Source of the DNA: Mesorhabditis belari
Lineage: Eukaryota; Nematoda; Chromadorea; Rhabditida; Rhabditidae
Assembly (NCBI GenBank): GCA_958450365.1
Contig: CAUEEP010000923.1
Coordinates: 575,501-639,500 of the forward strand
Direction of reading: 5' to 3'
DNA: 64,000 nucleotides
Shown: one piece after another, positions 1-13,639 of the stretch
How positions within the stretch are numbered: the stretch's first letter is position 1
How the letters are laid out: the number at the start of each line of letters is the position of its first letter
The notes under the pieces: generated by a model
The model's database searches: none
Told to the model about the DNA's origin: nothing
Seen by the model: only the letters and a program-made list of their open reading frames with translations
Made by a program: the position numbers and the translations under genes

Positions 1-171
1 TTGGCCAGCATTCTCGCCCTAAATAAAGAAATTAATATAGATAATCGTTTAATTAACAATAAAATTACAAATGAAACAAGCATTTACCTCTTTCATAGCC
101 TCATACGCTAGAAAGTATTCAGCAGCCTCCATCTCATGTCATCTGATGGCTCGCTTATCTGAAAACTACTT

Positions 172-177
172 TTTATT
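172..177 (-). terminator. Poly(A) signal for dph-3
   Basis: AATAAA on the minus strand about 110 nt after the dph-3 stop codon; position fits a short nematode 3' UTR. Confidence 0.45.
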
Positions 178-286
178 AATAGACTCTGAATGTAAAAGCA
201 ACAAAAAAATAAAACAAAGAATAGTCAAAAATACCCGCAGCACAAGTAAAATCACATGGGAAATAAAAGGAAAGATGACAAGATGT

Positions 287-855
287 TTATGCGACTTCGG
301 CCTTCTTTATGGGCGCAATGGTGAGCGTCTCAAATTTCATGAACATATCCGGCTCGTAGATGACTCTAACGATGAGGGAACACGAGGGACACGTCGCAAC
401 ATCTTCTCCGCTCTAAAATAATTAAAAATGCTAAAGTGAAAAGTTGAAACGTCTCTTACATTAAGGATAAAAACCCAAAACCGACGCTCTCACCTCTAAA
501 GCTTCTTTCGTTATTTCAAATCGGTCTCCACAGGGGCAGGGAAAGTGATAGATTTCAGCCTCTTCGTCGAACTCGAAGTCCTCAATTTCTACCTCATCGT
601 GAAAGACTTGGGCCGACGTCGTTGTGCTAAATAAATTTTTTTAAAATCTTCTGATACGAGTTACGCACAGTAAAACCCTTGTTGAAAAATTAACTTCCTA
701 CGTAGACCCGTCTAGAAAAACGTGTAACGAGATCAAACCGCTTTAGGATCTAAGTGCCTGGTTTCTAGCAAGGTTTTACTTTAATTAAAAAAACTGAACC
801 TTTTCTGGGGTGTTGCCTCTTCGACTTTCGTTGCCTCTGTCTCCACGTTGGCCAT
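287..855 (-). CDS. dph-3: DPH3 diphthamide biosynthesis protein (CSL zinc finger)
   Basis: Small electron-carrier protein for the first step of diphthamide synthesis on elongation factor 2; in other eukaryotes it also serves the Elongator tRNA-modification pathway in the cytoplasm. Three exons on the minus strand (855-800, 626-494, 412-287) join in phase 0 and give 104 residues. The conserved core starts at about residue 26 ([13 protein letters not shown]), followed by the zinc ligands CPCGDRF and, in the last exon, CPSCS, the four-cysteine CSL-type site. The N-terminus has an extra stretch of about 25 residues rich in T, E and K before the usual family start, and the C-terminus extends past the usual end ([10 protein letters not shown]). 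Start chosen as the ATG that opens the spliced frame. The gene is head-to-head with the RuvB-like gene. Family assignment is very secure; the first exon is less certain because it lies outside the conserved domain. Confidence 0.93.
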
Positions 856-1202
856 CGTTGAAGTCGTGCTGTTAATGGACGTTGAATTTTAGGAAAAATG
901 TACTATGCACTAAAAACAAAAAAAGAATTGAAAAATCCGCAGATCTACAAGTAAAGTAATAAGTTGTACAATTAAAAAGAGGAGTTGAACATTGATGTTG
1001 AAACTTGAGAGGGAATACACACACGGAAAAGCCTACGCGCGCTTACAAATGACGAGTCTGAGTCGTTATAATTGAAACCAACCCTCCTCATATTATTCTA
1101 CCTTTTACTTTTCCGGCTACTACAAACGCTTTTGATTTACTTTTTTCTCAGTTCTACTATTGAAAAAGTTTCTTTTGATTTAGATACAGAACTTGTGCAA
1201 AA
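856..1202. promoter_or_regulatory. Shared upstream region of dph-3 and the RuvB-like gene
   Basis: A 347-bp non-coding gap between two divergent start codons, so it must carry the 5' regulatory sequence of both. No recognisable single motif is seen. A TTTAG sequence shortly before the plus-strand ATG could serve as a trans-splice acceptor, an inference from nematode biology. Confidence 0.4.
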
Positions 1203-3600
<2,398 letters not shown>

Positions 3601-4276
3601 AGAAACTTGTTAGTTTTACGCTTTGTTATGTTATGTTTTTAAGTTTGATACTCATTTTATACTGGTTAAAATAATTGTTTGTTGAATCATGATAAATTTG
3701 TTTTCAATTGTATCTCTTACCTTAGCATGGAACAACTGGTGAAAAGTTGCCTTTTTATACTCTTTCTTTTGGGCATTTGCTGCAGCGAAAATTGTTTGAC
3801 CACATTTATTTAACGGAAACCCAATAATTTACAGATTTTCTCGAAAGGACAAGTACACATACAGATACACAGGTATAGGGGAATCCCGCGTCAAAAAGTG
3901 ATGCCCGAAAAACAAATATCGGTGGGTTTCAATGGGTTCGGCATCTTATCTCGATTTCTTGCATATGCAGTTTTAATCTTACAGGAAAGAAGTAGGGAGA
4001 TAGCACTTTATACAAAGTAATAAGAATTTGATAAGGCACAATTTGATAATACCCATGAAAAATTTCGGGAAACTAGGCCCAATCACAAGAATACATTTGA
4101 AAAACAACGAAAAGCAACAAGCAAAACAAAAACAATCCCATGAATATTACAAAAACAACAAAACACTACACCAGTCCAGAACTTGAAAAGAGGGTGTTGA
4201 ATCTGTGGTCAAACTTTTTTATCGTCGAATCTAAATTTTTTTGGATTGTGCACAGCACGCGAAATTCGAACCTCAC
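3601..4276. other. Convergent 3' intergenic region (ruvb-1 / vigilin)
   Basis: About 680 bp between two tail-to-tail genes. AT-rich 3' UTR-like sequence; I see no further gene, array or palindrome in it. Confidence 0.5.
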
Positions 4277-7200
4277 TTAGAAGCGACGGGCACCCCAAAC
4301 TCCGGTGTTGGAAGAAGCAGCCGGCCCAGTTGATCCGCCCATCTCAGGAAAATCCTCTCCAGAGAGTTGCCATGGCGCATTCTTAACCTAAAAAGAAAAA
4401 GTATATGTAACTACAGACAGTCAACGTACTTGAACAGTTTGAAGCTTTGGCTTTTCGTCGGCAGGCTGGGAGCGTTGTGACATGTATTGATACTAAACGC
4501 AAAAAGTTTTGAAAAAAAAATTGTGACTTACGCGGTCTTGACGCTCGCTCAAATAGTCCTCTTCTGAAAAAATGTAAGTAGATTCAAAATCAGATCAGTA
4601 CTATACCTTCTCGACGAAGGAAGTCAATACAATCCCAAACGGCATCTTCATTTTTACCAGCAACGGTCACAAGCGTCGGCTTTGGATCATCGCCACGTGG
4701 CAGAGTAATCTCAACTCCGAACTCAGCCATAACCTTGAAATAGATACTAGCTGCCAATCCAGACTATTTGTAATACCTTCTTGAGGTTGATGCCTTTAGC
4801 TCCAATCAAACGAGGATGATAGCGGGGATCGAGTGAAATTTCCTGGGCCATCATCGATTTGATGTCAGCAAGGAATGATTCTATTTCGGCGGCACAGTCA
4901 CGAGCATTGGATTCGTATCCATGAATAGTGATCTTGTCGCTCGTGTTCTCTCCACGTGGAAGTGAGATTTGAACATCGAACTTTTCACGCAGCTTTTTGA
5001 CAGTCTCTCCGCGTGGCCCGATAATTTTTTGATGATAGACAACGGGCACCTAAAATAGATTTTTCAATAACCAAGATGCAGTAATACCTCAAGCTCAAGT
5101 TCCCAGCTTTTCAAACGACGATCTTCCGCCTGAGCATCAAACTCCTCACGTTTCACGTCAATAGCCTTAAAAGCAAAGCTTTAGCTCATAAACTTTAAAA
5201 TACTTGAATAGCGGCCTCGACAGCTTCTTGGGTACCAGTCACCGTGATTTCATTGGAATTTTCATCCTCCTTAGGGATTTTGATGTTGACATCGCATTCC
5301 TAAACATAGATATAATGAGCGGTTGTGCGAGCGCTACAATTGAAAGATAAAATTTTGCTTACCTGCATGATCTTCCTAACAGCATCGCCTTTGCGGCCAA
5401 TAAGGAAACGGTGCATCTCGAAGGGAACTTCGACCTTAAGCGTGTTCGATTAAAAAGATGACTAACGAGTTGATTACTTGTTTGCTGATGGGAACAAGAG
5501 CCAGGAGAGCATCACGTGCAGCCTCGCATTTGGAATCCTGTTTCAATTAAAAATAAAAACTCTCTGAATTACAAGCTTACTCGACCACTGATCGACACTT
5601 GATTGGCATCAATGGTTGAATCTTCTTCTGCCTGGCGACGATCAGGGAATCGAATTTGGCAATTGAATTGGCTTTGAAGCTCATGGACTTTTTGCCCACG
5701 GTTGGCCAAGATAGCACGATGGTGATGATGTGGAATATCGATGTGGATAGTTGTATGATGCTAAAACAAGAAATAGAAAACCAAAAAGTGAAAAGATGCG
5801 CAAACCTCATAATCCTCAACAATCTCTTCAATTCGTTGCTTGGCCGACTCAACACATTGTTTTGAGCCCTTGATGGTGACAGTTGAAGCTCCATCTCCGG
5901 CTTTCGGAAAAGAAATGCTGACTCCACCGTTCGATTCTTGGATGTCCTTCACAAGGAATGCTCCTCTTGACAAGAAGTTCTTGTGGTACTTGGGGTCGAC
6001 TTCAACCGTGATCTCAACCGTTTCATTGAGTTGTTTGATCAAAGCTTCAAGCTCTTTCTTGGTGCCATCCACGTCTTCCTTCTTGCCGATGAGGTGAATG
6101 GTCTCCTTATCTTCGTCATTCTCTCGGGGAAACATGACTCGCACATCGTATTGCTCACGCAGCTTTTTGATTTTTGCGCCACCCTTGCCAATCAGATAAC
6201 GATGGAATTCAGGCTTGGCCTTGAGCGAATCCTCATGAGTGTCCAGCTTATCTTGTGCCATCTTTTGCAAAAGCGCAATCGCTTTTTCGGCATCACCCTA
6301 AAGCATAAATAAACTTCTCAAGCATTTTCAAACGTACTTGTGGTCCGCGAACAACGACTTTTTCGGAGTCGCTCTTCTCTGCGGGGAACTTGACATGCAC
6401 ACCACCACATTCCTCCTCGATATCAGCAATAAGCTAAAAAGTTAATTAATTATCATGAAAAATTTCAAGCTGTTACCCGGCGTCCTGCCCCAAGCAGTCT
6501 TTGTTGAATCTTGACTGGGATGTTTACTTCGAGGGTCACAATTGAGGCCAACTCGTTTTGAATCTTCTCCAATTGTTTCACCGCCTTTTCCACATTCTCC
6601 TGAATTATACTATTTTAAAAGTTCCAAAGATAAAAGTTCTACCTTCTTGCCGGTAACCAAAATCTTATCATCCGAGCTTCCGCCTTCGGGCATATCAATG
6701 CGCGTATTGGTTTCGTCGCGGATTTTACGAATATTGATTCCCCCTTTTCCAACAATATGTTTGATGAATTCCTAAAGTAAAAAGATTTCTTGATTTTCGA
6801 CTACATATAAAATTACCTTGAAGGTTAGAACAGCCTGTTGATAATTGGTCTCTTGAAGATCCTTGGCGATTTTCTAAATTTTTTATTTATTTTAGAAAAT
6901 TTTTGCCGCCATTATTTTTTCTTGATTAGAAGCGCTTTTTACAAACCTGGAGCTGTTTGTACGCGGCATCGACCTCATTCTTATCCCCTCGAAGATTAAT
7001 GACATCACTCTTCTTGTTGGCCTAGAACGCAACGTATTTAACAATAAAAATAAATAAATTACCTCTGGCAGACTGAAAACAACTGTGGGATATTGTTGGC
7101 GGAGCTTCTGGATCTCACCACCTTTTTGACCAATAATTAATTTGTGGAAGCGTTGCTCGATGATGATATCACGTGATTTCTCATTCTCGATCTTCGAAAC

Positions 7201-9137
7201 AATTTGGCGAATTTCGGCAACGGCTTTCTTCACACCATCCTTCTTTCCTTCGATGGTAATCTCATCGGAGTTCTAGAATGTTTACAATGACTGTTTAAAA
7301 AACTAAATAACTCTTACCGTTGACTCGTTGGGAATATTGATTAGAACCCCAGTCTCATCCTTGATCTTTGAAATAAGCGAGCCACCTCTGAATTAAAAGA
7401 TTGGTAAGAAATGTGGCTAAATAAAACCTTCCAATGACGTGTCTATGAAGGGTTGGGTGAACCTTGACTTTCTCAACAGTCATTTCTTTGACGAGGCGAT
7501 TGACCTAAAATACATCAAATTAATTACAAATCTCGTTAAACATACCTCGTCAGTCAGGGTAGTTTGAGCCGTCTTTACTTCTCCAGGTGGTCCCTCCAAA
7601 TAGATAGCACCAGAGTCATCGAAATCAATGTGAACTTTGTCGCGGTTTGGTACCAACTGAGCAAGGATGCTGCCCTTTGGACCAATGAGGTGCTTGTGCA
7701 ACCAAATTGGAGCTTGAATCTAAAAACGCTATCTACTTGTATTTTCAAATTAGAACAAAACCTGAGCAGCAATCACAGAAGACGCTCTTGAAATAACTAA
7801 GGCTAAAGCTTCTCCAAGTTTAGCAGGATCTCCTCTCAAAGTGATCGTTTCGCTGTTGTCTTCTTCCGATGGCACTTCCACGCTGACCCCAGTATTTCGA
7901 AGAACCTCGTGCAAGCCTGACCGCTGTTGCCCAATGACGTATCGATGCTGAGCGCGATTCACCTAAAACAAATAAGTCTACTGTCAAGATCAATCTTTTT
8001 TACTTGGCAAGTAACGCTCTTTACAACGCGTTCTTTTTCGGTCACAATAGCACGGATAGTAGCGGCAGCTTTCAGAACACCATCGCGCTCGCCAGTGATC
8101 ACAATAGTTTCATCTGTTGCAGCCGGTGGTGGAATATTGATCTAAAAATCAATAAGCTCCGCTTCTTGTAACTTCAAGTCTTACTTTAGCTCCAGTGCTA
8201 GCGACCAGGTTGTCCAAAAATTCGTTGTTGGGCCCACGTACCCAAGGAATGTAGACTTTGGCACATTTGACACGTTCAACGGCAAGTTTAGCCTGAAAAC
8301 ATTACAGTTGATAACTGTAACTCAAAACTAACTTGTTGCTCGGAGACACGTTTGATATGAGCAATGGCCCGATCAATTCCTTCACGTGGTCCCGTAACCT
8401 TGATAGTCTAAAGAAAAAAATACATCGTGAACGACCTAAACGCAAACCTTGCTATTTTCATCACGCCCAGGAACCATGATTCGACAATTGGTATCGGCTT
8501 CGAGCGAACGCAAAGCAGCTCCTTCCTTACCTAGAAGTTACCACATACATATTTGTTTATAGAAAGCAACCAATTAAGGCACGATGGTGTTCCTTGGGAA
8601 TTTCAACTTCGCGAGCAAGTTTAGTTTGAAGGGCACGCACAACCTATAGTACAAAATGGTATAACATTAAATTGTTTTTAACTCTTACCGAGGCACGAGC
8701 CTCTTCGACTTTAGCCCTAGGTCCTTTGATCATGACAGTCAGAGAATTGTCCCTCGACTCGCTGAGCTCAATTCGCGTGCCGGTAGCTTGAGCAATTTCT
8801 TGACAAGATTTCTGTTCCTCGTTTCCGAAGGTCTTGATTTTCTTGGAAGCGCGTTCATCGGTAGCCAACGTGAAAACCTAAATCAAGAGGTTTTAGAAAT
8901 TTAACTTAAAAACTTGACAAAGAAATTTTACAAAACAAAAACCTGTGTCACGGTCGTTGCGCGGACAGCTGGACGAGTGTTCCAAGCTCCACCAGCAGGC
9001 TTGGCTTGAGGAGCAGCGGGAAGCGTTGGAAATTCAGTCGAGTAGTCGATTTCAATGACGCCTGAGTTGTTGTTCATCTTTCCGTTCAGTTCATTTTCGT
9101 TGTGTCCATTTTGATGAAGTTCAGCTCCGTGTTCCAT
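4277..9137 (-). CDS. vgln-1: Vigilin, multi-KH-domain RNA-binding protein
   Basis: Cytoplasmic and ER-associated RNA-binding protein (vigilin/Scp160/HDLBP family) that binds mRNA and tRNA on ribosomes and affects translation and lipid homeostasis in other species. It starts with an acidic N-terminus containing EFPTLPAAP and VTQVF, as in other vigilins, then a long run of KH units. GXXG-type loops are clear in HRFLIGRKGD, YHQKIIGPRGE, YHPRLIGAKGI, FHRYLIGKGGA, EFIKHIVGKGG, FHKLIIGQKGG, LHRHVIGRGGS and LHKHLIGPKGS. At least two units are degenerate and lack the loop (HRYVIGQQRSG and YHKNFLSRGAF), as some vigilin KH units do. I count about a dozen KH units across about 25 small exons; the family usually has 14-15. 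The C-terminus has EDFPEM and ends in VWGARRF, resembling the family tail. The start ATG at 9137 fits the conserved N-terminal region. Faces ruvb-1 tail-to-tail. Confidence 0.93.
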
Positions 9138-10003
9138 TCTCGTTAATTGTCGATCGGCGTATCCTTATACATTTTGATTAAAAAAGATTTTTCAGTTACT
9201 AACCGTTCCGAGGGTACCTTCAGGAGTTCAGGAAGAGAAGGGCTTAGAAGTGGGACGTTTCCACACTAACAAGCCTAAATAGAACTGATAAGAAATAGGC
9301 TTGACACAAAGAAAGAAAAGGGAGATTGACAGGTCTAGATGGAAAATGCCAACAAAGGATCTGGCCACGTTGAACCATTTTGCAGTCTTTTACAAGAATT
9401 CAAAACAAGTGTTTAAGTTTTGCGGGGGAAATCAGCGGAATGTTTGAATTGAAAAAATGATAGACACAATCGAAGATCAAGAACAAAGCAATCAAGATCG
9501 AAAATCGCGATCATCGATTGATATTTAGGTCGATAGTTGCTGGGGGAGCTCTAGAGTGACCCCTCTCACCCGCTCTTTCCTTTGGGTCGAGGTCACGTTC
9601 GGTTCACGGAGAGTGGTGCGCTCTGTTTGAGCAAACGATGCAAATAGACGGTCGGTTAAGGAGGTCAACAAGAGGAAGTACTCGCCCACTCGGGTAAAAT
9701 TCTTACAGTGAGAATAAATTAGGTAAGTTAGAAGATTGCTAGCAAAACCAATCTTGTGCCTTCTTAAACGTACAATTAGTGTTTTAGCGCCGGGTAAACT
9801 TGCCGAAGTTGGGAAGGATATCACCTTGTTTTTTAGGGTACATATGCATAAAATATGCAGATACGTTTGAAGATCTACGGAGACAAAACTGCGACGAGGC
9901 TCAGGAACCACTACAAAGCGGTTCCACTAGCGAAATCGAAATGATACACATCGAAAACGTGCAAGACACAAGCAAATTACACTAACTAAATAAACAGTCA
10001 AAG
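9138..10003. other. Upstream region of vigilin, no further gene seen
   Basis: Holds the vigilin 5' region and AT-rich unique-looking DNA. Open frames on both strands around 9525-9985 have no recognisable protein character. No array seen. Confidence 0.4.
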
Positions 10004-10343
10004 AGGGGGCGGGGCAATTGCGATTTTTTTTGCGCAACTGGGTCAAAAGCGCAACTTTTTCAGAGTTTTAACTAAATATTGAACATTTTGTTTAAAAAGT
10101 TGATTTTCTAGGGATCGGAATTTAGGGTCTCCTAACAAACATACCCCCTTGCGCATTTACCAGATGGCTTCTAAATGTTCTGAAATGTCGATATTCGGGT
10201 TCTAGGACCCCAAATTACCCAGAAAATCAACTTTTTAAACAGAAATGTTCAATCTTTAGTTTTAGGGAGCTTTTTTAAAACTCCGAAAAAGTTGCGCTTT
10301 TGACCGGTTGCGCAAAAAAAAGGTCACAATTGCCCCACCCCCG
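10004..10343. mobile_element. Palindromic MITE-like element (GGGGCRGGGCAATTGCGA end type)
   Basis: The two ends are inverted copies: the left end reads GGGGGCGGGGCAATTGCGA followed by a T-run and TTGCGCAAC, and the right end is its reverse complement ending in GCAATTGTGACC...TTGCCCCACCCCC. The inner arms (AAAAGTTGATTTTCTAGG) are also inverted around a centre near 10170. No coding capacity. Its end motifs resemble the elements at 21436, 31960 and 35012. Confidence 0.75.
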
Positions 10344-10621
10344 AGATGAGATCTTAATAGCTAAAGCTTAAAGGTAAACGATTCAAAAGTTTCAATGAGT
10401 TCAAATGCAATGGTCTGATCTGATCAGACAGTTCGATTGAGAACGCGTGGCAATCTTCAGGCCCATAAAACTACACCGGAGACGCAGACAAACAGAGAAA
10501 AGTAAACCCGCACAAACGCAGACTGCACAAAATACGTAAAAATGTGAACAATTTTGCAAGTTTTTTAGATTGAATGCGTGCCTGTAAAATTGCTAGGAGA
10601 TTTGCAACTGTCCCGTTTCCA

Positions 10622-11056
10622 GTAGACTTGCTTAGCGATATTATCGATACAAAGCTCATGCTTGACCGTTCAGATCTTAGTTTCTAGAACGGCTATCAAT
10701 ATGAAAATAGTTTCATTGGAAAGTCAAGTATGTCAGCGTTTGATTACTATTTTACTATACTACATACTACATAGCGACTTCTAATGAGTAAGCACCTCAT
10801 AAACCTTATCAATACTTATTGATATCGAAAGTATCGATTATCGATAGACTTATCGATGTTTGAGTATTGATAAGTATTGAGAAGCTTTTTAAGGCACTCA
10901 CCTATGAGAATTTGCTATGAAATAGCAATAAAAAGCTAGCATTCTTTGCTTTCCAATGAAACAATTTGCAGATTGATAGCTGTTCTAGAAACCGGGATCT
11001 GAATGGTCGAACATGAGCCTGCCGTTTGTATCGATAATTTCGATAAGCAAGTCTAG
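10622..11056. repeat. Long imperfect inverted repeat with ATCGATA-rich centre
   Basis: AGTAGACTTGCTTAGCGATA at the left is inverted at the right (TTTCGATAAGCAAGTCTAG). The inner arms around TTGATAGC-GTTCTAGAA and TTTCATTGGAAAG also pair. The centre (10800-10890) is itself a nest of small palindromes built from TATCGATA. Immediately upstream of the NSE2-like gene. Confidence 0.7.
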
Positions 11057-11173
11057 TTTCCAGTAATTTTTTTGAGATTAGTGTGTCAAAATTTCAAGTT
11101 GAGACAACTTTGCTTTGCTCATTTTAATCTTTCAATATTTTTATTTTCAATCTTTCTTAATCCTTTAGTATTC

Positions 11174-12034
11174 ATGGATCATTTACGGAACACGCTCGAT
11201 TTGCTCAAGTCGTTGCCCGTCGCTGAGATGACGCCGGACCAAAAAGACCATATAAGGAAGCTGGGCAAGAAACTTTTGGAAGCCGAAAAAGAGGTCGGTT
11301 TTGCTTGAGCATAACGGTATAAAGATTGTTTTAGGCGTTGGCCTTCGAAAAGTTGCGCAATGAGGGGGGTCTCACGTTTTCGCTTGAGCTGCGCATCGAG
11401 AAGAATTTCGAAAATGTCGAGAACAAGTTGGTGATTGTTGGCTACAAATGATTGCATTGCTTTAGGATCCACGATTTGATGCTTGGCACTCAATGTCAAT
11501 CGCAACTAGCACCCGAAGTCAAGGAGCTTTTGGAAAGTCTGGTTAATTCTTGATTACAAATTAGTTTTTAGTGCCTAAGTTTACTTTGTACATCTTCAAA
11601 TTGTAGGACGAAGCCGAATCTGACGGTGATCTCGAAATTCAAACCGTGGGCGTGAGCATCAACAAAGTGGACCCAATCTCACGAAAACCCATCACGATCC
11701 CAATGAAAAATCCTGTATTTGAAAATTTCAAGTAAAATGACATTTAATATTTGCTTTAGAAATGCGGCCATGTCTACGATCGCGACACAATCACAGAATT
11801 CGTTAATGGTCTCGGTGCCCGAACGTAAGCTATTCTGGCCAGATAATTAATATTCTACTTCCTTTTAGGCGCAAACAAGCTGGGAAAGCCAGATGTCCCG
11901 TACAGGGTTGTGGAAACAAGGAGGCGGTCAACGTTTCGCTTCTGAAGGACTTTCCCGAGTATTTCGATCTTCTCAAAGCCGAGGAAGCCAAACTGAGAGT
12001 AGCAAAAGATAAGGATAATACAATAGAGTTATAA
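11174..12034 (+). CDS. NSE2/MMS21-type SUMO E3 ligase with SP-RING
   Basis: Probable SUMO E3 ligase subunit of the nuclear SMC5/6 complex, acting in DNA repair and recombination. Six or more exons give about 208 residues. The N-terminal half is helical and charged (LKSLPVAEMTPDQKDHIRKL), as expected for the part that docks on the SMC5 coiled coil. The C-terminal half carries the SP-RING: DPISRKPITIPMKNP leads into KCGHVYDRDTI (zinc ligands Cys and His) and then ARCPVQGCGNK, with the remaining cysteines. A basic-acidic tail follows (FDLLKAEEAKLRVAKDKDN). NSE2 is preferred over PIAS-type SP-RINGs because the protein is short and has no SAP domain. The start ATG at 11174 opens the frame. The gene lies 200 bp before the FRA10AC1-like gene on the same strand, so an operon with trans-splicing is possible. 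Confidence 0.85.
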
Positions 12035-12120
12035 TTGTTAGTGTTTTTACGGTTCATTTGTATCAATTGACTTTATGCGGGTGTTACATTGTTGTTTCAA
12101 ATGTGTTCTTTTGTTATTTG

Positions 12121-12126
12121 AATAAA
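12121..12126 (+). terminator. Poly(A) signal after the NSE2-like gene
   Basis: AATAAA about 87 nt after the stop codon and about 110 nt before the next ATG; suits either a terminal signal or the internal signal of a nematode operon. Confidence 0.5.
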
Positions 12127-12234
12127 TATTTGAAATCTAAAATGCATATAGAATAACCGATTACGGTGGTGAAATTCCAATCTTACATGATGCAAATTCG
12201 TCTACCTATTTTGATGCTGACATCGAGATTTAAG

Positions 12235-13501
12235 ATGGCTTTGAAAAGAAATCCGGATTTCGGCTTGGATGATTTGTCCTCCGACTTTGATCCAGCTGAA
12301 AGTTCTGAGCGATTGGGTTAGTCTCTTGTTACACTTTCTGATTTTATCAAATGGTTTAGGTAAGCGGCGGAAAGGGGAGTTTCTCGAAAAAGAACACCCT
12401 GGAGAAGAACCAAAACCGCGAAGAAGTGAAGGAAAGAAGTGGTTTCAAGAAGAGCATGGACGGATGACCAGGTATAGGTTTTAGCTTAAATAAAGTTATG
12501 GTTTCTCAGACAAGTTCACCTGGGAAGAATTTTAGGCAACTTTCACGTCTGTCTACGCTTAACGCTTACCAAAGACACAAGGAAATGATCAATTTGTACT
12601 ACCTCTACCATCCTGATGCTAACCGACACATCATGGAAAGAGATACGAGCCGTGATAAGACTGACTACGATGTTTTAAAAGTAAGTTTTTTTTTAAAGCT
12701 CAATTATCTTTGTTTGCAGGCTAACCATAAATTTCTATGGTCTAATGAAGATGAAGCAGAGACGTCGAAAAATTGGGAGAAACGACTAGCTAAAAAATAC
12801 TACGACAAACTCTTCAAAGGTTAGTGTTGATGTCTTTGGATTTAACGTAACTTTTTAGAGTATTGTATTGTTGATACAGTACATTATCGCCACAATAAAA
12901 TTGGAATGCGCTGGCGTACAGAACAAGAGGTAAAAATTCTAAAAATGAGATGGTTATAAGTAAATTATATATAGGTAAAAAGCGGGAAAGGACAATTCAA
13001 ATGTGGCAGTCGCAAATGCGAAAGAACCGAAGACTTGAGCAGTTGGGAGGTTGGGTTTTTATGCATTTAGCATCAAGCATTTTGTTGCAGGTTAACTTTT
13101 CGTATGTTGAAGAGGGTCAACGAAAAAATGCTCTTGTCAAAGTGAGGCTATGCCCTGAGTGTGCTGAGAAGTTAAACTATGGAAGCAAAAAACGAAAGGT
13201 TGGTAACTTTAAAGTTATTTAACTTTCTGCGAATTATTTAGGTGGAAAAATCAGATCGCAGCTCCAAGTGGCGTTCAAAAAAGATTCCAATAGCCGACGA
13301 TGCTCCAGAAGAAAAAAAAGTCGAAGAGAATGATGGTAAAATTTGTCTTCGTTACAAACAAAAAATTTATTTCAAGAAAAAGCGACAACTTCTAAAGAGC
13401 TCAAAACTGCCGTCGAAATTTGGAGCGCCCCGCATCAAGCCGAAGTGGAAAAGACAGTGGATAACGAAATTGACGACTTCTTGAATGATATTTTTGATTA
13501 A
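12235..13501 (+). CDS. FRA10AC1-like protein
   Basis: Homologue of the FRA10AC1 family, nuclear proteins found with late spliceosomes in other eukaryotes. About nine exons give about 300 residues. The conserved block runs from LNAYQRHKEMINLYYLY through YDVLKANHKFLW, NWEKRLAKKYYDKLFKEYC, then KSGKGQFKCGSRKCE, SWEVNFSYVEEGQRKNALVK and VRLCPECAEKLNY. The two Cys pairs (CGSRKC and CPEC) form the presumed zinc site of the family. Lysine-rich and acidic segments follow, ending in EIDDFLNDIFD. The start is the ATG at 12235, which opens directly onto an acidic N-terminus (DFGLDDLSSDFDP). Assignment rests on the KRLAKKYYDKLFKEY and KNALVKVRLCPEC motifs and is strong. Tail-to-tail with the flippase gene, stops 139 bp apart. 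Confidence 0.9.
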
Positions 13502-13535
13502 CGGGTATTGTTTTTGTACATAATTTTTGTGCTTT

Positions 13536-13541
13536 AATAAA
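13536..13541 (+). terminator. Poly(A) signal of the FRA10AC1-like gene
   Basis: AATAAA 35 nt after the stop. The minus-strand signal of the converging flippase gene (13551-13556) lies only 10 nt further on. Confidence 0.6.
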
Positions 13542-13550
13542 AGAGATAAA

Positions 13551-13556
13551 TTTATT
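13551..13556 (-). terminator. Poly(A) signal of the P4-ATPase gene
   Basis: AATAAA on the minus strand about 85 nt after the flippase stop codon; the only copy between the two converging genes on that strand. Confidence 0.55.
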
Positions 13557-13639
13557 ACTAACAAATTAAATACGAAATACACGTATATAAAGTTGAGATC
13601 AAAACGGCAATGTTGGCACATTCGGAAGTAGATTTCGTT

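Noticed and set aside
71..421. Open frame of 116 residues on the plus strand
   Set aside because: Antisense to dph-3 exons and UTR; the minus strand gives a clear conserved protein.
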